Positions 1-10,181 of a DNA stretch of 64,000 bases are shown piece after piece (the first letter of the stretch is position 1; the number at the start of each line of letters is the position of its first letter). Location of the stretch: assembly GCA_023853785.1 (NCBI GenBank), contig JAJIRX010000963.1:1-64000 (forward strand). The letters run 5' to 3'. Under the pieces are notes generated by a model. That model searched no databases. It was given only the letters and a program-made list of their open reading frames with translations, and was not told the origin of the DNA. The DNA comes from Psilocybe azurescens (lineage: Eukaryota; Basidiomycota; Agaricomycetes; Agaricales; Agrocybaceae). Position numbers and translations under genes: made by a program.

Positions 1-951
1 ACCGCTTGAACATAAAAATCCCAGCTTCCATCAAATCGAAAATGACTCTAACGGTAGAATCCACTCATTAAGTCTAATTAAGCTGATTTACTACCAGATG
101 GAATTCAATTTCAAAATGATTACAGTATATTTACTAAGGCTCTAACACCTGAATCCATTGGTATGTTGTCTCAACCAATAACTATGATTAATCCGACTCT
201 CACTTCATAACTGCTTTAGAGCCTCGGATAAATGCTGTGGCCGACATGGTTGAAGACACTATAGATAAAGACAGAGCATATGTCGGGAGCACATTATCGA
301 AAACCTTCAGGCCCGATGCGGAAGCCCGTTTGTGCATACAAGGCAAGCACGTCAATCAGGCGAGAGGCCACCGCCACAAGGTCAAGCCGATACCCGGCTC
401 CGAATCTTGATCAAATAGGGATGCCTTCCGCTGTACAAGAGCCATATGTCTTTGTATGTGAAAGATTCAACTTTGTGGTAAAGACATTTACTCAAGATAT
501 TCTTTAGCATTACACCAGAGAACAACTTCAAGACATACATGAAAACGTGAGGGCCGCCTCCTCCCTTATGTAGACACTGCCTATGTTACAAAACACGCGG
601 TATAATCAATTGCAAATGGAAACGGCACAGGTAGAGATTATGCAGAGGGCATTGGAAGAAGCTACAAGGCGGCAGATATGCTCACACCTTGGCTTTAAAT
701 AATTACATTTCAGTTGGTATAACTTGAATACGACGGTATCCGAATAACAAGTGTTAAACTGCGGCGGCCGATGTTGGCCAAAATGTGATACAGGTCATGT
801 GACTCGTCTGCCTAATTGATCAAGTTGAACTTTGCTTCTTAATTTAAACCATGAACATGAAACAAGTACAGCTCATTACACCGCATTCGACCATTCTGCA
901 ACAGACTTCCTTTGATGAGAGGAAGCCATAGCGCGTCTTAAACTACACTTA
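1..951. other. no resolvable gene
   Basis: No open frame here has convincing coding character. A short frame at about 580-700 on the plus strand is Gln/Glu/Arg-rich and could be a helical exon remnant, but it has no clear start or splice partner. No inverted repeats or target duplications were found. Confidence 0.4.
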
Positions 952-1443
952 ATGATGTCTCGCTTACGTACTGCAGTTCGGACTGTAATGACGAGACCTA
1001 CAAGCGCCGAAGATCAATTTGCACGAAATCTTACAGACGAACTTGTATGTGATATCAATTGTTATTCTCGCACGCTAATTTGAACTACAGGTCTTAATAC
1101 TTGCACATATTGGTCACTGTGCACTTCATGGATATCGATACCCCCACCTGTTGGAATTCTCTGATGCATGGTTTGAGTTAAAGAAAGGACCTAAGATTGA
1201 TCCACTCAAAGTTGATTTTCCTGGATCCATCAATATGGAATTCAATGCCGACAGCGACCTCGCAATCCTTGGCATGACCAAAGAACATTCCTATTGGTGG
1301 CAAGGTCAGCCAACCGGTCGGGTGGAACCGATTGTGACGGTTGAAGTTATTGAGGGGCATTTTGAAGCATACTACACTGAGGTATGAGCATGTCGCTTGG
1401 CTGTAAGAAATGGTTGAATCAAATAAATTTCCAGCACCTTTGA
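952..1443 (+). CDS. small unknown protein, three exons, 130 aa
   Basis: I do not recognise this protein. The exon model is exact: exons 952-1044, 1091-1381 and 1435-1443, with introns GTATGT...TACAG (46 nt) and GTATGA...TCCAG (53 nt). All junctions are phase 0 and the sum is 131 codons including the stop. The start is the first of two adjacent ATGs. The product has a hydrophobic N-terminal half of exon 2 rich in His/Leu (VLILAHIGHCALHGYRY) followed by an acidic, aromatic part containing HSYWWQGQPTG. No signal peptide or known catalytic motif is visible. It lies 1.4 kb upstream of the TET/JBP-like gene on the same strand. The clean splice structure argues for a real gene, but it could be a fragment of a longer transposon-associated protein. 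Confidence 0.5.
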
Positions 1444-1657
1444 AGCCCATGCGGCTGCTGGTGAAAATACCAGTGATAGCATGCTCAAAGATGGTGTACC
1501 TGGAATAGCTGAGCGGCCGTCCGAATCACACCACCACTGTGGTAGCGGAGCCCGGATGTCCGAACTGTGAACCGATTCGGGATGTGTTGAGACATGCCCA
1601 TGATAAGCTTAATCAAGCCAGGTTTATAATGAATGAATATATTCAGAGCGGCAAGGG

Positions 1658-2233
1658 ATGCCAAAGAACAATCTAGCCATGTCATTGGGGGATATGGGGC
1701 TGCTGTGGAACTCGCTGAGGAACTTGGAGAAGACTTCTACGCACTCCCGGACGCCGCTTCCAAAACACCACCGCCTACTTTATCCAAAGGTGATTCCACC
1801 CGCACCAGATACACATCGCCCCAGAACCTATGTCTGTAATCGTCCAGGAGTATCCTTACCTTCTATAACGGGTTCAGTTATTCCGTCAACAGGAAGAGCG
1901 ACGGCGACGGCAGCAGCCATGGAACCTGTTGATGTTTCCATGGGAGACAACGTCCCGACGAAGATTCAAGTTCATGATAGTGACCATAGTAGTGACACCA
2001 CAACGCCTGTTCCGGAAGGGTTTACAGATCCTGAATGGTCAGACAGTCAAGATGGCAGCAATCAGGTAGACATCGACATGCCTTTCAACGATAGTGCAGT
2101 CGACCAATCCATTGGTTTACCGCTTGGATGTGCAGATACTGTACTTCACGGTCCATCGGAAATGGAAGAAGTACATGTAACAAACTCGATCACTAGCGGG
2201 GAGGAAAAAGAGAGGCGCCAACTGCTTCCATAG
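1658..2233 (+). CDS. possible unknown acidic Ser/Thr-rich protein
   Basis: This is a 191-codon open frame in an otherwise stop-rich stretch. The N-terminal part is basic and Pro-rich. From about residue 88 it turns acidic and Ser/Asp/Thr-rich (DSDHSSDTTTP, DPEWSDSQDGSNQ), which looks like a disordered tail. An overlapping frame (1633-1839) is also open, so one or more introns or a frameshift may separate true exons. It lies between the small gene and the TET/JBP fragment. No domain was recognised. It may be the 3' exon of a larger decayed gene. Confidence 0.25.
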   Translation: MPKNNLAMSLGDMGLLWNSLRNLEKTSTHSRTPLPKHHRLLYPKVIPPAPDTHRPRTYVCNRPGVSLPSITGSVIPSTGRATATAAAMEPVDVSMGDNVPTKIQVHDSDHSSDTTTPVPEGFTDPEWSDSQDGSNQVDIDMPFNDSAVDQSIGLPLGCADTVLHGPSEMEEVHVTNSITSGEEKERRQLLP

Positions 2234-2417
2234 CAAGGCCGGAGGCCGATGAGTAGTTTCAAGAGGCGATAAAAATACATGTATGCAGTAGAAAAGGCAA
2301 TAATCCAACAGCAGTTTGATTTAAATGAGGTAGTCACTATTATAATAATTGTCCCGGCATCCGACGCACTGCCATTGTATCAACCACGGCCTCTAAGAAG
2401 TCATAATCATGTTTTAA

Positions 2418-2612
2418 TAGACAAAATATCGCTGGTCTGATTCTCACCCTCTTTCCAAACTAGTCTTTCATTTCAATGATATTGCCGTGAATTAACCAAC
2501 TTGGCTAGAAGGAGCCCAACTAACCCAACACTCTTTTCCTCATGTAAAAAGCAATGCAGCATGCAAGGACGGTTGCCGGGACATTGAGCCGGCATGTCGT
2601 AGGACGCGACTG
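2418..2612 (-). pseudogene. inverted 3' fragment of a second TET/JBP-like gene
   Basis: Read on the minus strand, this stretch aligns with the end of the plus-strand dioxygenase gene (about 4018-4190). It keeps the codons around the distal metal-binding His and the FYMRKR motif, then the conserved tail. It has indels and no upstream catalytic HxD region, so it is a non-functional fragment. It lies head to head with the intact copy, about 270 bp from that gene's first exon. Confidence 0.75.
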
Positions 2613-2884
2613 AGTAATGCAATAAAGGTTCCTGGGTTGTGCTTCACATGTAAACCTGACTACTGACATACAGTAATGTGGGTGCTGGGCAGTGAGGCCA
2701 TTGAGCGGCGGCCACCTGTGTACACTCACCGTCCGTTTTCCACGCATTCAACACCGGATGGCGGAGCCCGCACTGCAAGAAAAAAATCGCGCGTGCTGAA
2801 GACATTCATGGTGGGAGCATTCCCACGTGGTTTGAGATATGCGAATGTAGAAGTTTGAATGCAAGGTTAAAATTTGCTATCATC

Positions 2885-4201
2885 ATGCAAAACACTCCAG
2901 AACAAGCATCAGGCCTGACATGGGAAGTGGCGCTGTACATTATTCGGAAGTTTGACCTAGCAGTAGCCCGCTCTGCAGAATACTGTCCCTTTCCTGCAAA
3001 TTGGGACCTGGAATTTCTGCATGAAGTCAATCTAGCCATGGAAGTCCTCATTATGGCAACTCAAAACAAAAGTGTGTCCCCAATATATACGTATAGTTGT
3101 TACAAGTTCAATATAATTGCAGGGAACACGAGTTGGAGGGTAGAAGACTATGTTAAGCAAATGACAACAAACTGCACAGGACGCAATTCTCTTGTGGAAA
3201 AGAAGTTGAAGAAGAATTTTCCTCCATTGTTCTCTCCGAGTCACTACACAGCCAATCCCTGCGTCATAGTGGATAAGGACGATAAATGTCTGTTTTGGTA
3301 TTTGCCAGAAATTCTAACTGATAAGTGGAGGGTGAGTAAACAGGCCGCCGCCGCTGTGATCATGTCGCTGACCAGCGCCCCACTTTACTGTATGTCTGTA
3401 GAATCAGGTGTGGGAAGACATGCAACACTTGTCCAAAATCCTTGTTGTAAACAAAGGATCCAAAAGTTGGAGAACATCACCTCGGCATTACAATGACAAG
3501 GAAGGCTGGTTGCAGCCTGGAGAAGCGAACCTTTCTCCAGCCTGGTTCCAACAGGGTCATGAGGTCGGTCACCGAATGATGTTATATTCTCAATACATAA
3601 TGCTATTGCACAGAAAACAAATTATTTGGAGGTTTCAAGGAACCTTAGAAATGATGATACAATTATCTGGCTGGAAAGAATAATTAAATCTCAGGCAATC
3701 ATTGGTGGGATTCTCAGAATCATTCAACCTTATCTATTTATCATTGGTATCAACGCCCTCTCGGACTTGCGCTTCAAGTGGGAGGAGATTGGTCACAGCG
3801 ACTACATTCAGCGAATACTTCAAGTTTGGGGGATGCCATTCAACGTTATAAGTGTCATAAGTAATCACGACACACCATTTCACCGGGATAACGGATCCGA
3901 CCATCGTTGGTTCGACATCCTTTCTGCTCTGGGAAATTATCAAAATGGAGTGTTTGAAATCCCAGGAATAGGCTTACAAGTGAGGTATGACCCAGGGACC
4001 ATTATTGCTTTACTCGGACGTGTCCTACGACATGGCGCTAAATGCCCCGGTGACCGTGCTTGCGTTGCATTTTATATGAGGAAAAGCATGCTGGGTTATT
4101 TGGGTTCATTTCAACCAAGTTGGTCAATTCATGGCGATATCATTGAGGATAAAACCATAGTTTGGGAAGAGGGTGAAAAATATTCATGGTCTGGTTTATA
4201 G
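2885..4201 (+). CDS. TET/JBP-family 2-oxoglutarate/Fe(II) dioxygenase
   Basis: Fungal TET/JBP proteins oxidise 5-methylcytosine in DNA using Fe(II) and 2-oxoglutarate, and the family is expanded in mushroom genomes. The model is exons 2885-3331, 3408-3563 and 3614-4201, all phase 0, with introns of 76 nt (GTGAGT...ATCAG) and 50 nt (GTCGGT...CACAG), giving 396 aa. Frame is also open upstream to 2855 without an ATG, so an extra 5' exon is possible. The catalytic core is visible in exon 3. The HRD at codons 3881-3889 gives the HxD metal ligands, RHG at 4028-4036 gives the distal His, and GDR at 4049-4057 plus YMRK supply basic residues for 2-oxoglutarate. The middle keeps the family's YDPGTIIALLGRVLRHG pattern. 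It appears intact. The fold assignment is firm; the exact substrate is inferred from the family. Confidence 0.82.
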
Positions 4202-6900
4202 AACAAGTGGTTTCTGTCTTTAATTTAACAATTTGGGGGCCTGATATTGACATAATGGACATATTGCGGACGCCGGAGGAAACATAATTATGAAACCCCA
4301 ATTTTGATCGAGCGGCCGCCACAAACTGCGATGGTTATCCTCAATACACTGTGAGACTCAGTGAGGTATATAGAGGAATAATGGATTTCAGAATAAGTCA
4401 TATCAGAACAAATACTGATGTACGTTATGCAGTCCCGGGCGCTTAAAAGCGAGTCTCTGGGAGGTAAGGCCATCAAACACACTACTGGGACGCACAAATT
4501 GAAAGAGACATTATACTTTTCATGTTGTTGTTAGCTTGTCGACATTTTCAATACCTGAACTATTGTGCCGGTGTCCGGTGAAGACATGATATGAGTTCTC
4601 AATTTGCAGATTGGGAACCGACTTCAAAATATCTGAACACTACTCACCTGTACATCTTTCGTGAGCCCGCAAAACAATAGGTCGTTCATATTTGCGATAG
4701 AGAAGATGTTTTCAAAGTGGACGATCTGTAAAGCTGATTAGGAGGAGTCGTCGGGAGCCGGCCATTTGTCCTGTCTTAGTCGTGTGCATGTATCGCTTCC
4801 AATAAACGGGTGTCCGTCGATCCCAAACTGCCACAGGTACAAACATCCAAATTACATGCATCATAAATCACGCCCACGTTTAACATCATTAGCGTCCACA
4901 ACTTCAACGCTTAACTTCCCTTCACTCTATTATACTTTATGCGGTCTCCACGTTGGTCCCCACGTTGGTCTTCGCCGGGTTGTCTGGACAGTGAATGCGC
5001 GAAGTGTGTGCACTGCTGCCCCTCTTCATCAGCATTTATAGAACTCTTCATTGGCATGTCATTGTGATTGTCATCGTGGCCATAGCTGTAGTTTGTAGAT
5101 GAGCTAGTATAATGCTATGTACGATATCAAGAACAAGAATGAGGACGGGAATGAGAATGGGAATGAGGTTGCAAGTGGGATTGTGATTGTGATTCATCAA
5201 GTTGCACATTATTTAGAAGGCATAGAATATACATGGAGAGCTGCGGTGGTGGTCCGTGCGTTGTTATGTGCTCCACTTTATTTGGCAATAATTTTGGAAC
5301 TATTTCATATTGACATTCACCCATGTATACTAAAATATGAGCAACAGACGGCCGGGAAGACATAGTAGACAATGACAATGACGGCGCCCAACATATTCCC
5401 TGAACTGGATGGCGTCTCGTTTACGAAAGTTACGGCAGCCTATGGTGTAATCTAAATTTCTGTGGCAACCGCTTTCTGTTCCATCCCAATTCCCAGATTC
5501 TGGATTTCACCTGCGGCACCGGTGGCAAATAATTGAAAACCCTATGGAGCCAGCCACACAAATTTCTGGGTCATCCATCACCATCGCACTGGCTGCCAAT
5601 ATTCAATTTATGACTGTCTTCCCGGCATCCGGCTGAACATAAAACCGGTTGCTAATTCACAGTTCCAGTGGCGGTGACTAATGATCAATTCAAGCAGCTC
5701 CCCGGTTGCCAATCTCAATTTTGGAGACCAGAACGGCACCATTATATATATACAGATTATGGAGCTGCTCTAGGGCGAGGCAGTAAATAGAAGGCGGGAC
5801 GGCAGCCGCTCAATATTTACATACCGTGGCACCCGTGGTGCTTCAGATGAAGCCCGGCGACCAAGTCAATGTGGCCCCGATTTCATCCAATCTTATTCAA
5901 ATTTCAATTGATTTGCCAAGTGAGCTGCATAACAAATATGTATTGGATATGTGGAGCATTTTAAGATATGTGGAAGCTGTACTGCACTTCAACACCCTCG
6001 TGGTGGAGGCCGTACTAGAAACTGCATAAATTGAGGAACCATTTTACCATCTGTTTTACTGCAATCTCTCAAACGAGCATTCATGCTAGACAAATGACGA
6101 GTACGAATTCTATTTTATATTTTATTTACCTCAATCGGACCTCCGCCCCTTCCCCCCTGCCAATTCTCCCCACAATCCATCCTAAATTGGTATACCAGGG
6201 ATGGCAAAAAGTGTCCAGAATGGGATGAAAGTACCCAACAGAAAGTGCATTAGAATGGCGGGAGCCGATGCCAGATTTGATGAAAACCGGCTGCTGAAAT
6301 CAAAATCGCCCCGCGAGGGGCGAGGTGTGCCAGGGTGCAGTGTACCGGGGTGGTGTCCACTTGACACCATACCTCACATGACATTGTTGGGCCCTCGCTT
6401 GACACCGTGACGAGCACTACATAATTGCCTTTTCGCCGAAGTCTCTTTCGGGCCGTGTGACACATCACATCATAATTAATTCAAATTCCGTATGGTACGT
6501 AATTAGATCACTGTCCCATGTGGAGGTATGAATGGCAAATGCACGAGTATATGTGAAAACGAGTGTGATGCAGGGAATGCAGGTAATAAGCTATATTGGA
6601 AGTGGAAGCAATACATTGAAGCAAATGAAGGATTGGCAAGACTAAATGTAGGGAGAGTGGTGATGGAGAGATGATCAGATGAAGGAAATGATAAAGGCAT
6701 GAGAAGACTGAAAGGGTGAAGTGCTAAAAGAGAAAGAAGGAAACAAGAATGGGAGTGACAAGTATGACTAAGCTGATGCATGATGAGCCGACCTTCAACA
6801 TGATTGTTGTTTGCGAATGGTGACTTTTATAATATGGATCTTACTCATGCTAGAGCCATAGAACAATATCTACAGGCATTTATTGGATCTGGTCTAATTA
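4202..6900. other. long stretch with no supported gene
   Basis: Open frames here are short and lack coding character. A 67-codon frame at 5826-6029 and Ser/Pro-rich minus-strand frames at 6503-6781 look like chance or low-complexity openings. GGC-rich hexamer patches (cccggcatcc and relatives) recur at 2351 and 5620. No TIRs, LTRs or target duplications were seen. Confidence 0.4.
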
Positions 6901-6904
6901 AGTG

Positions 6905-7135
6905 CTGAGAGTCCGGTGGAAGTCCACCGGAAGTCCAACAGAAGTCCAACGGACTGGACAGTCCGGCCAGTCCACCTGTTTTCTGTCTTGAAGTGACTTG
7001 ACCAGACTTTGACCGAATTTGGCCAGACTCTGACTGGACTGGTAGCGGAATTTTGTCAAGTCCAATGGACTGTCCATTGGAATTGGCTGGGTCCAGTGAA
7101 AGTCCGTTGGAGTCCAACGGAATATGGGGGCACTG
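6905..7135. repeat. GTCC-rich degenerate short repeat ending in GGGGCACTGTAAAGTA
   Basis: The unit GTCCA/GTCCG recurs about every 8-12 bp in both orientations (agtccaccggaagtcc, ccaacggactggacagtcc), making the stretch self-complementary. It ends with GGGGCACTGTAAAGTA at about 7126. The same terminal string closes an analogous TCCGACCGG-rich stretch at about 15199, so these are probably two members of one short element family. Confidence 0.5.
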
Positions 7136-7289
7136 TAAAGTACACAGATTATAGTAATATTGCTGCCCCTATGCAAGTCACATTCACTTTACTGACCACT
7201 TTTTCTCATGCTTGACTTCACTTTCTCTCACTTTTATGGTGACAAAGTTACTTTTGCTGCCAAAAGTGAGAACAAGTGACTTTGTCACA

Positions 7290-7735
7290 AAGTGAAATTG
7301 CAAAAGTCACTTTGTTAACCACTCTTGGACTCCATGCAACTCAGCATGACATGCCATTTGCTGATTTGTATGCTCTGTATATTCATATTTTCTTGTCTGC
7401 AGAGAATCCTGAGGCAGTGTTGCAGATTTTAGCTTATAAATTTCTCACATCACAGGAAATATACTATTATAAAGAAGTTGATCTAGATCTACTGTCACTT
7501 CATCCTGGAGTTGTTGTTGAATTGTTCTGTGATCTCACCTTGCTTGTTTCAGTCATGGTCTGGGGGCAGTGGGCTATGTTGGATACTTTTCATGCATCTC
7601 TGAAAGACTTTCTGCTGGACCAGTCAAGGTCACAACAATTCTGGATCAATTCCAAACTCTGGCATGCTAAATTTTCACATCTGTATATTCATTATGTGAA
7701 AGGCAAGTTGGTGAATGCTGACTTAATGCAGTACT
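7290..7735 (+). pseudogene. NACHT NTPase gene fragment (3' part)
   Basis: The translation matches the C-terminal half of the NACHT gene at 38106-39906, from the region encoding HDMPFAELDALY through SRSQQFWIDSKLWHAKF. The copy is open but lacks the P-loop half and its first exon. It also lost the GTGAGT donor present at 39515 (here caagtt). It is flanked by GTCC-type repeats on both sides. It marks the left part of a NACHT paralogue locus whose downstream part lies beyond the large inverted-repeat element at about 31940. Confidence 0.8.
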
Positions 7736-7754
7736 TTACCATCCCCCACACAGT

Positions 7755-7900
7755 CCATATGGAGTCCACTGGACTTGCCTATATACTGAGTGTAAAAGGT
7801 GAACAGAGTCCAGTGGACTCCAGTGGACTTGACTGGACTTGACTGGACTGCAGTAGATTTTATACTATACAGTGAATATGGACTAAGATAACTGGAGTCC
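7755..7900. repeat. GTCCAGTGGACT-type short repeat
   Basis: Palindromic AGTCCAGTGGACT and GACTTGACTGGACT motifs are packed into about 140 bp. The composition matches the GTCC-rich stretch at 6905-7135, so the NACHT fragment is bracketed by two patches of the same repeat type. Confidence 0.5.
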
Positions 7901-8044
7901 AGTGAACTTGATATAGTAAATATGTTCAATCTTAATGTAAATTCAGAAGAGTGGAATACAACATATTAATAACTATGTAATACATTAATGTCTACTTGCA
8001 AGATCTAAGACAAAAATAAAAAAGCAAAAAAAGGGGGCAGGAGG

Positions 8045-8520
8045 ATGGTAGTAGCACCAGCCATCCTTGCCCTTGCTGTCCCCACCCTTGCCCTCACTGT
8101 CCCCACCCTCATGCTCGCTGTCTCTGCTGTGCTTGCCCTTGCCCTTGCCCTTGCCCTTGCCATGCCCACCCTTGCCCTTGCTGTCCCCGCCGTCCTTGCC
8201 CTTGCCCTACCCACTCTTGCCCTTGCCATACCTACCCTTGCCCTTGCCATATCCACCCTTGTGCTCGCCCTTGCCCTTACTGTGCCCACCCTTGCCCTTG
8301 CTGTCCCTGCTGTTCTTGCCCTTGCCATACCCACCCTTGCCATCACCATACCCACCCTTGCTGTACCCACTCTCACTCTCACGCTTGCTGTCCCCGCTGT
8401 CCTTGCCCTCGCAGTCGCTGTTCTCGCTCTCACTGTCCACGCCCTCACTATCCGTTGTTGCCCTTGTTATTGCCCTTGTTGTTTCCCTTGTTGTTTCCCT
8501 TGTTGTTGTGATTGTCTGTG
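8045..8520. repeat. CCCTTGCC minisatellite
   Basis: Degenerate tandem hexamer/dodecamer units (cccttgcccttgcc, ccatacccacccttgcc) run for about 475 bp. They create artefactual long open frames of Leu/Pro/Ala on plus and Gly/Lys or Arg/Ala/Gly on minus. I read it as a minisatellite, not a gene. The left end of the large inverted-repeat element lies 46 bp beyond it. Confidence 0.8.
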
Positions 8521-8572
8521 TCTGTCCTTGTTGTTGTCTGCATGGCCGTCGAGGTCATCATGAACAGTGGAG

Positions 8573-9310
8573 CACCTAAGGTTCCCACCCTTGGAGTCAT
8601 ATCCAGTGACAGGCAACCATCACGTCACGCCATCTAGTTTGTATCAGATTCTCTTATTTCCCCTTACTCGTCGTTATTCCTAGGCTCAATTGTCCACTTT
8701 ACCAACTATCCATCATAGATAAGACAACAGTATTAGATTAGACTAGATATATGATTAACAGAGATATAGATAAGACAAGATCAAGTAGATAATAAGATTG
8801 AGATTATCTCGGTCCATTATCTCTCATCAGATACCATAGCCGCCGGTCAATCTCATGCCGCAACGGCCTTCATCACAATGCTCGGCAATGCATTCCCACT
8901 CTTCCTCCCGCCATCAATGCTCACAAATACCTAATTTGTCATTGCTGTCTACTCGTCACCTGGTCCGCACACCATTTCCCTTGTTGGAAATCCTTCCCTC
9001 TCTGTCATGTGTCCCTAAATGAGGTACGCTCTTCCCACCTCTCTTCTATACCTTCTCCTCATCCCTTCCCACCCCCGCTCCTGCATCTTCCCTTACACTG
9101 TTCATGCACTGGACACATTGTAGACATAAATATATCTCTATTCCACAAGCTATGTTCTCTAGTACGTATCTATTCATAAGTAATGCAGCTACTAACTTAC
9201 TCACAGTCACTGTCCTCAACCTCAATGTTGGCGGCACCATGGAGGGTGCCATGAACCATTATTTCCAAGTTAAGCAAGAGGTTTATTTTCACAGGCATGA
9301 CTCAGCACTT
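8573..9310 (+). repeat. left 738-bp terminal inverted repeat of the KDZ element
   Basis: This arm is the reverse complement of 31093-31830, with only a few substitutions (for example in the outer 35 bp, cccaccc versus cctaccc and ccagtg versus ctggtg) and no apparent indel. Weak similarity continues inward past 9310 (both arms have cacaggc downstream). Short frames inside the arm are mirrored in the other arm and are not evidence of a gene. Confidence 0.9.
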
Positions 9311-9600
9311 GACGTTCACCCCACAGGCCATCAAACCCATCATTGTCAGGTCCTGAAATGACACAAAAATTCACTTGGGATCAAAACCTGTGGCGCAACA
9401 GTCCTAATCTGATTCTCAACAGCGGGAATTGTGCTACCTACCTCCCAGATAAAGCTTGAGGTGCAGTCCCAGTATAGTTTTTACTGTGACAGTGGCGCTG
9501 CCCATCATTTTTCAACGACAGGATATGTATTATGCAAGGCAAGATATGGACACAAAATGGTAACACAACAGTCAGTCCTTGCCCAAATCCTCTGAATCAA

Positions 9601-10092
9601 CTATTTCTGTGCTTTTGGCTGCACCTGGACATCCAGTACCTTTTTCTTGGCAGCTGAGGTATGCTTCTTCTTGGTCATTGGTGGTGCATTCCCAGAATCC
9701 CCATTTTCCTTATCCAGATCATCCACATGTTTCCTCTTTGTGCCTCTGTCTTTCTGGGGGTTGCGTGTCTTCAGAGCAGGGACCAAGCCATTTTCAATGG
9801 CAGCTCTGCGTTCTTGATGACGTGCAACAAGCTGCGCAGGAGTGAGCCAAACAAATTTGCATGACCCGGTATTGATTGCGTTGAGGAGGTTCTGGAGACT
9901 GGGAAGAGAGGTGGGAAGCTTGCTTGGATTCACAAACTTCTCGTGAGTCCATCCAATGAGTTCCACACCAAAGCACTGAATAATTTTCTCCTCGTAGTTG
10001 ACATAGTGCATTTGCGCACTCTCATTTTGAGTTATCTCAACTAGCCCAACCCTGTCAATGATGTCTGACAGGTCCATTTTGGGAATGGGCAC
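9601..10092 (-). CDS. unknown basidiomycete protein, nuclear-type basic tail
   Basis: This 163-codon frame has an N-terminal aromatic block (MHYVNYEEKIIQCFGVELIGW, shown here in part, at about residues 28-48) and the string NPSKLPTSLPSLQNLL. The tail is Lys/Arg/Ala-rich with two nuclear-localisation-like patches (RGTKRKH, TKKKH). The style is common in basidiomycete repeat-associated proteins, but I cannot name the family. A GTAAGT donor lies at the beginning of the frame (minus strand, about 10097), so the first ~27 residues may be intronic and an upstream exon ending RQICKKIWRHAR may precede it. The Tc1 element begins at 10182, close to that exon, and probably disrupted the gene's 5' side. 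Confidence 0.45.
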   Translation of the reverse strand: MPIPKMDLSDIIDRVGLVEITQNESAQMHYVNYEEKIIQCFGVELIGWTHEKFVNPSKLPTSLPSLQNLLNAINTGSCKFVWLTPAQLVARHQERRAAIENGLVPALKTRNPQKDRGTKRKHVDDLDKENGDSGNAPPMTKKKHTSAAKKKVLDVQVQPKAQK

Positions 10093-10181
10093 TTACCGAG
10101 CATGACGCCAAATCTTTTTGCAGATTTGCCTTTTATTTCGTCTGCTCACTGCTTAGAAGTTCTGGAGAGGTCTGTAATATA

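Noticed and set aside
2885..4201. TET/JBP gene as cargo of the 23-kb element
   Set aside because: The gene lies 4.4 kb outside the left TIR and target duplication, and no second pair of TIRs around it was found.
8005..8579. Long Leu/Pro-rich and Arg/Ala/Gly-rich open frames on both strands
   Set aside because: They are produced by the CCCTTGCC minisatellite; frames are open in several phases because of the repeat, not because of coding selection.
9046..9361. Short ORF conserved at 31053-31356
   Set aside because: The conservation is that of the 738-bp inverted repeat on all frames; no codon bias or start context supports a gene.
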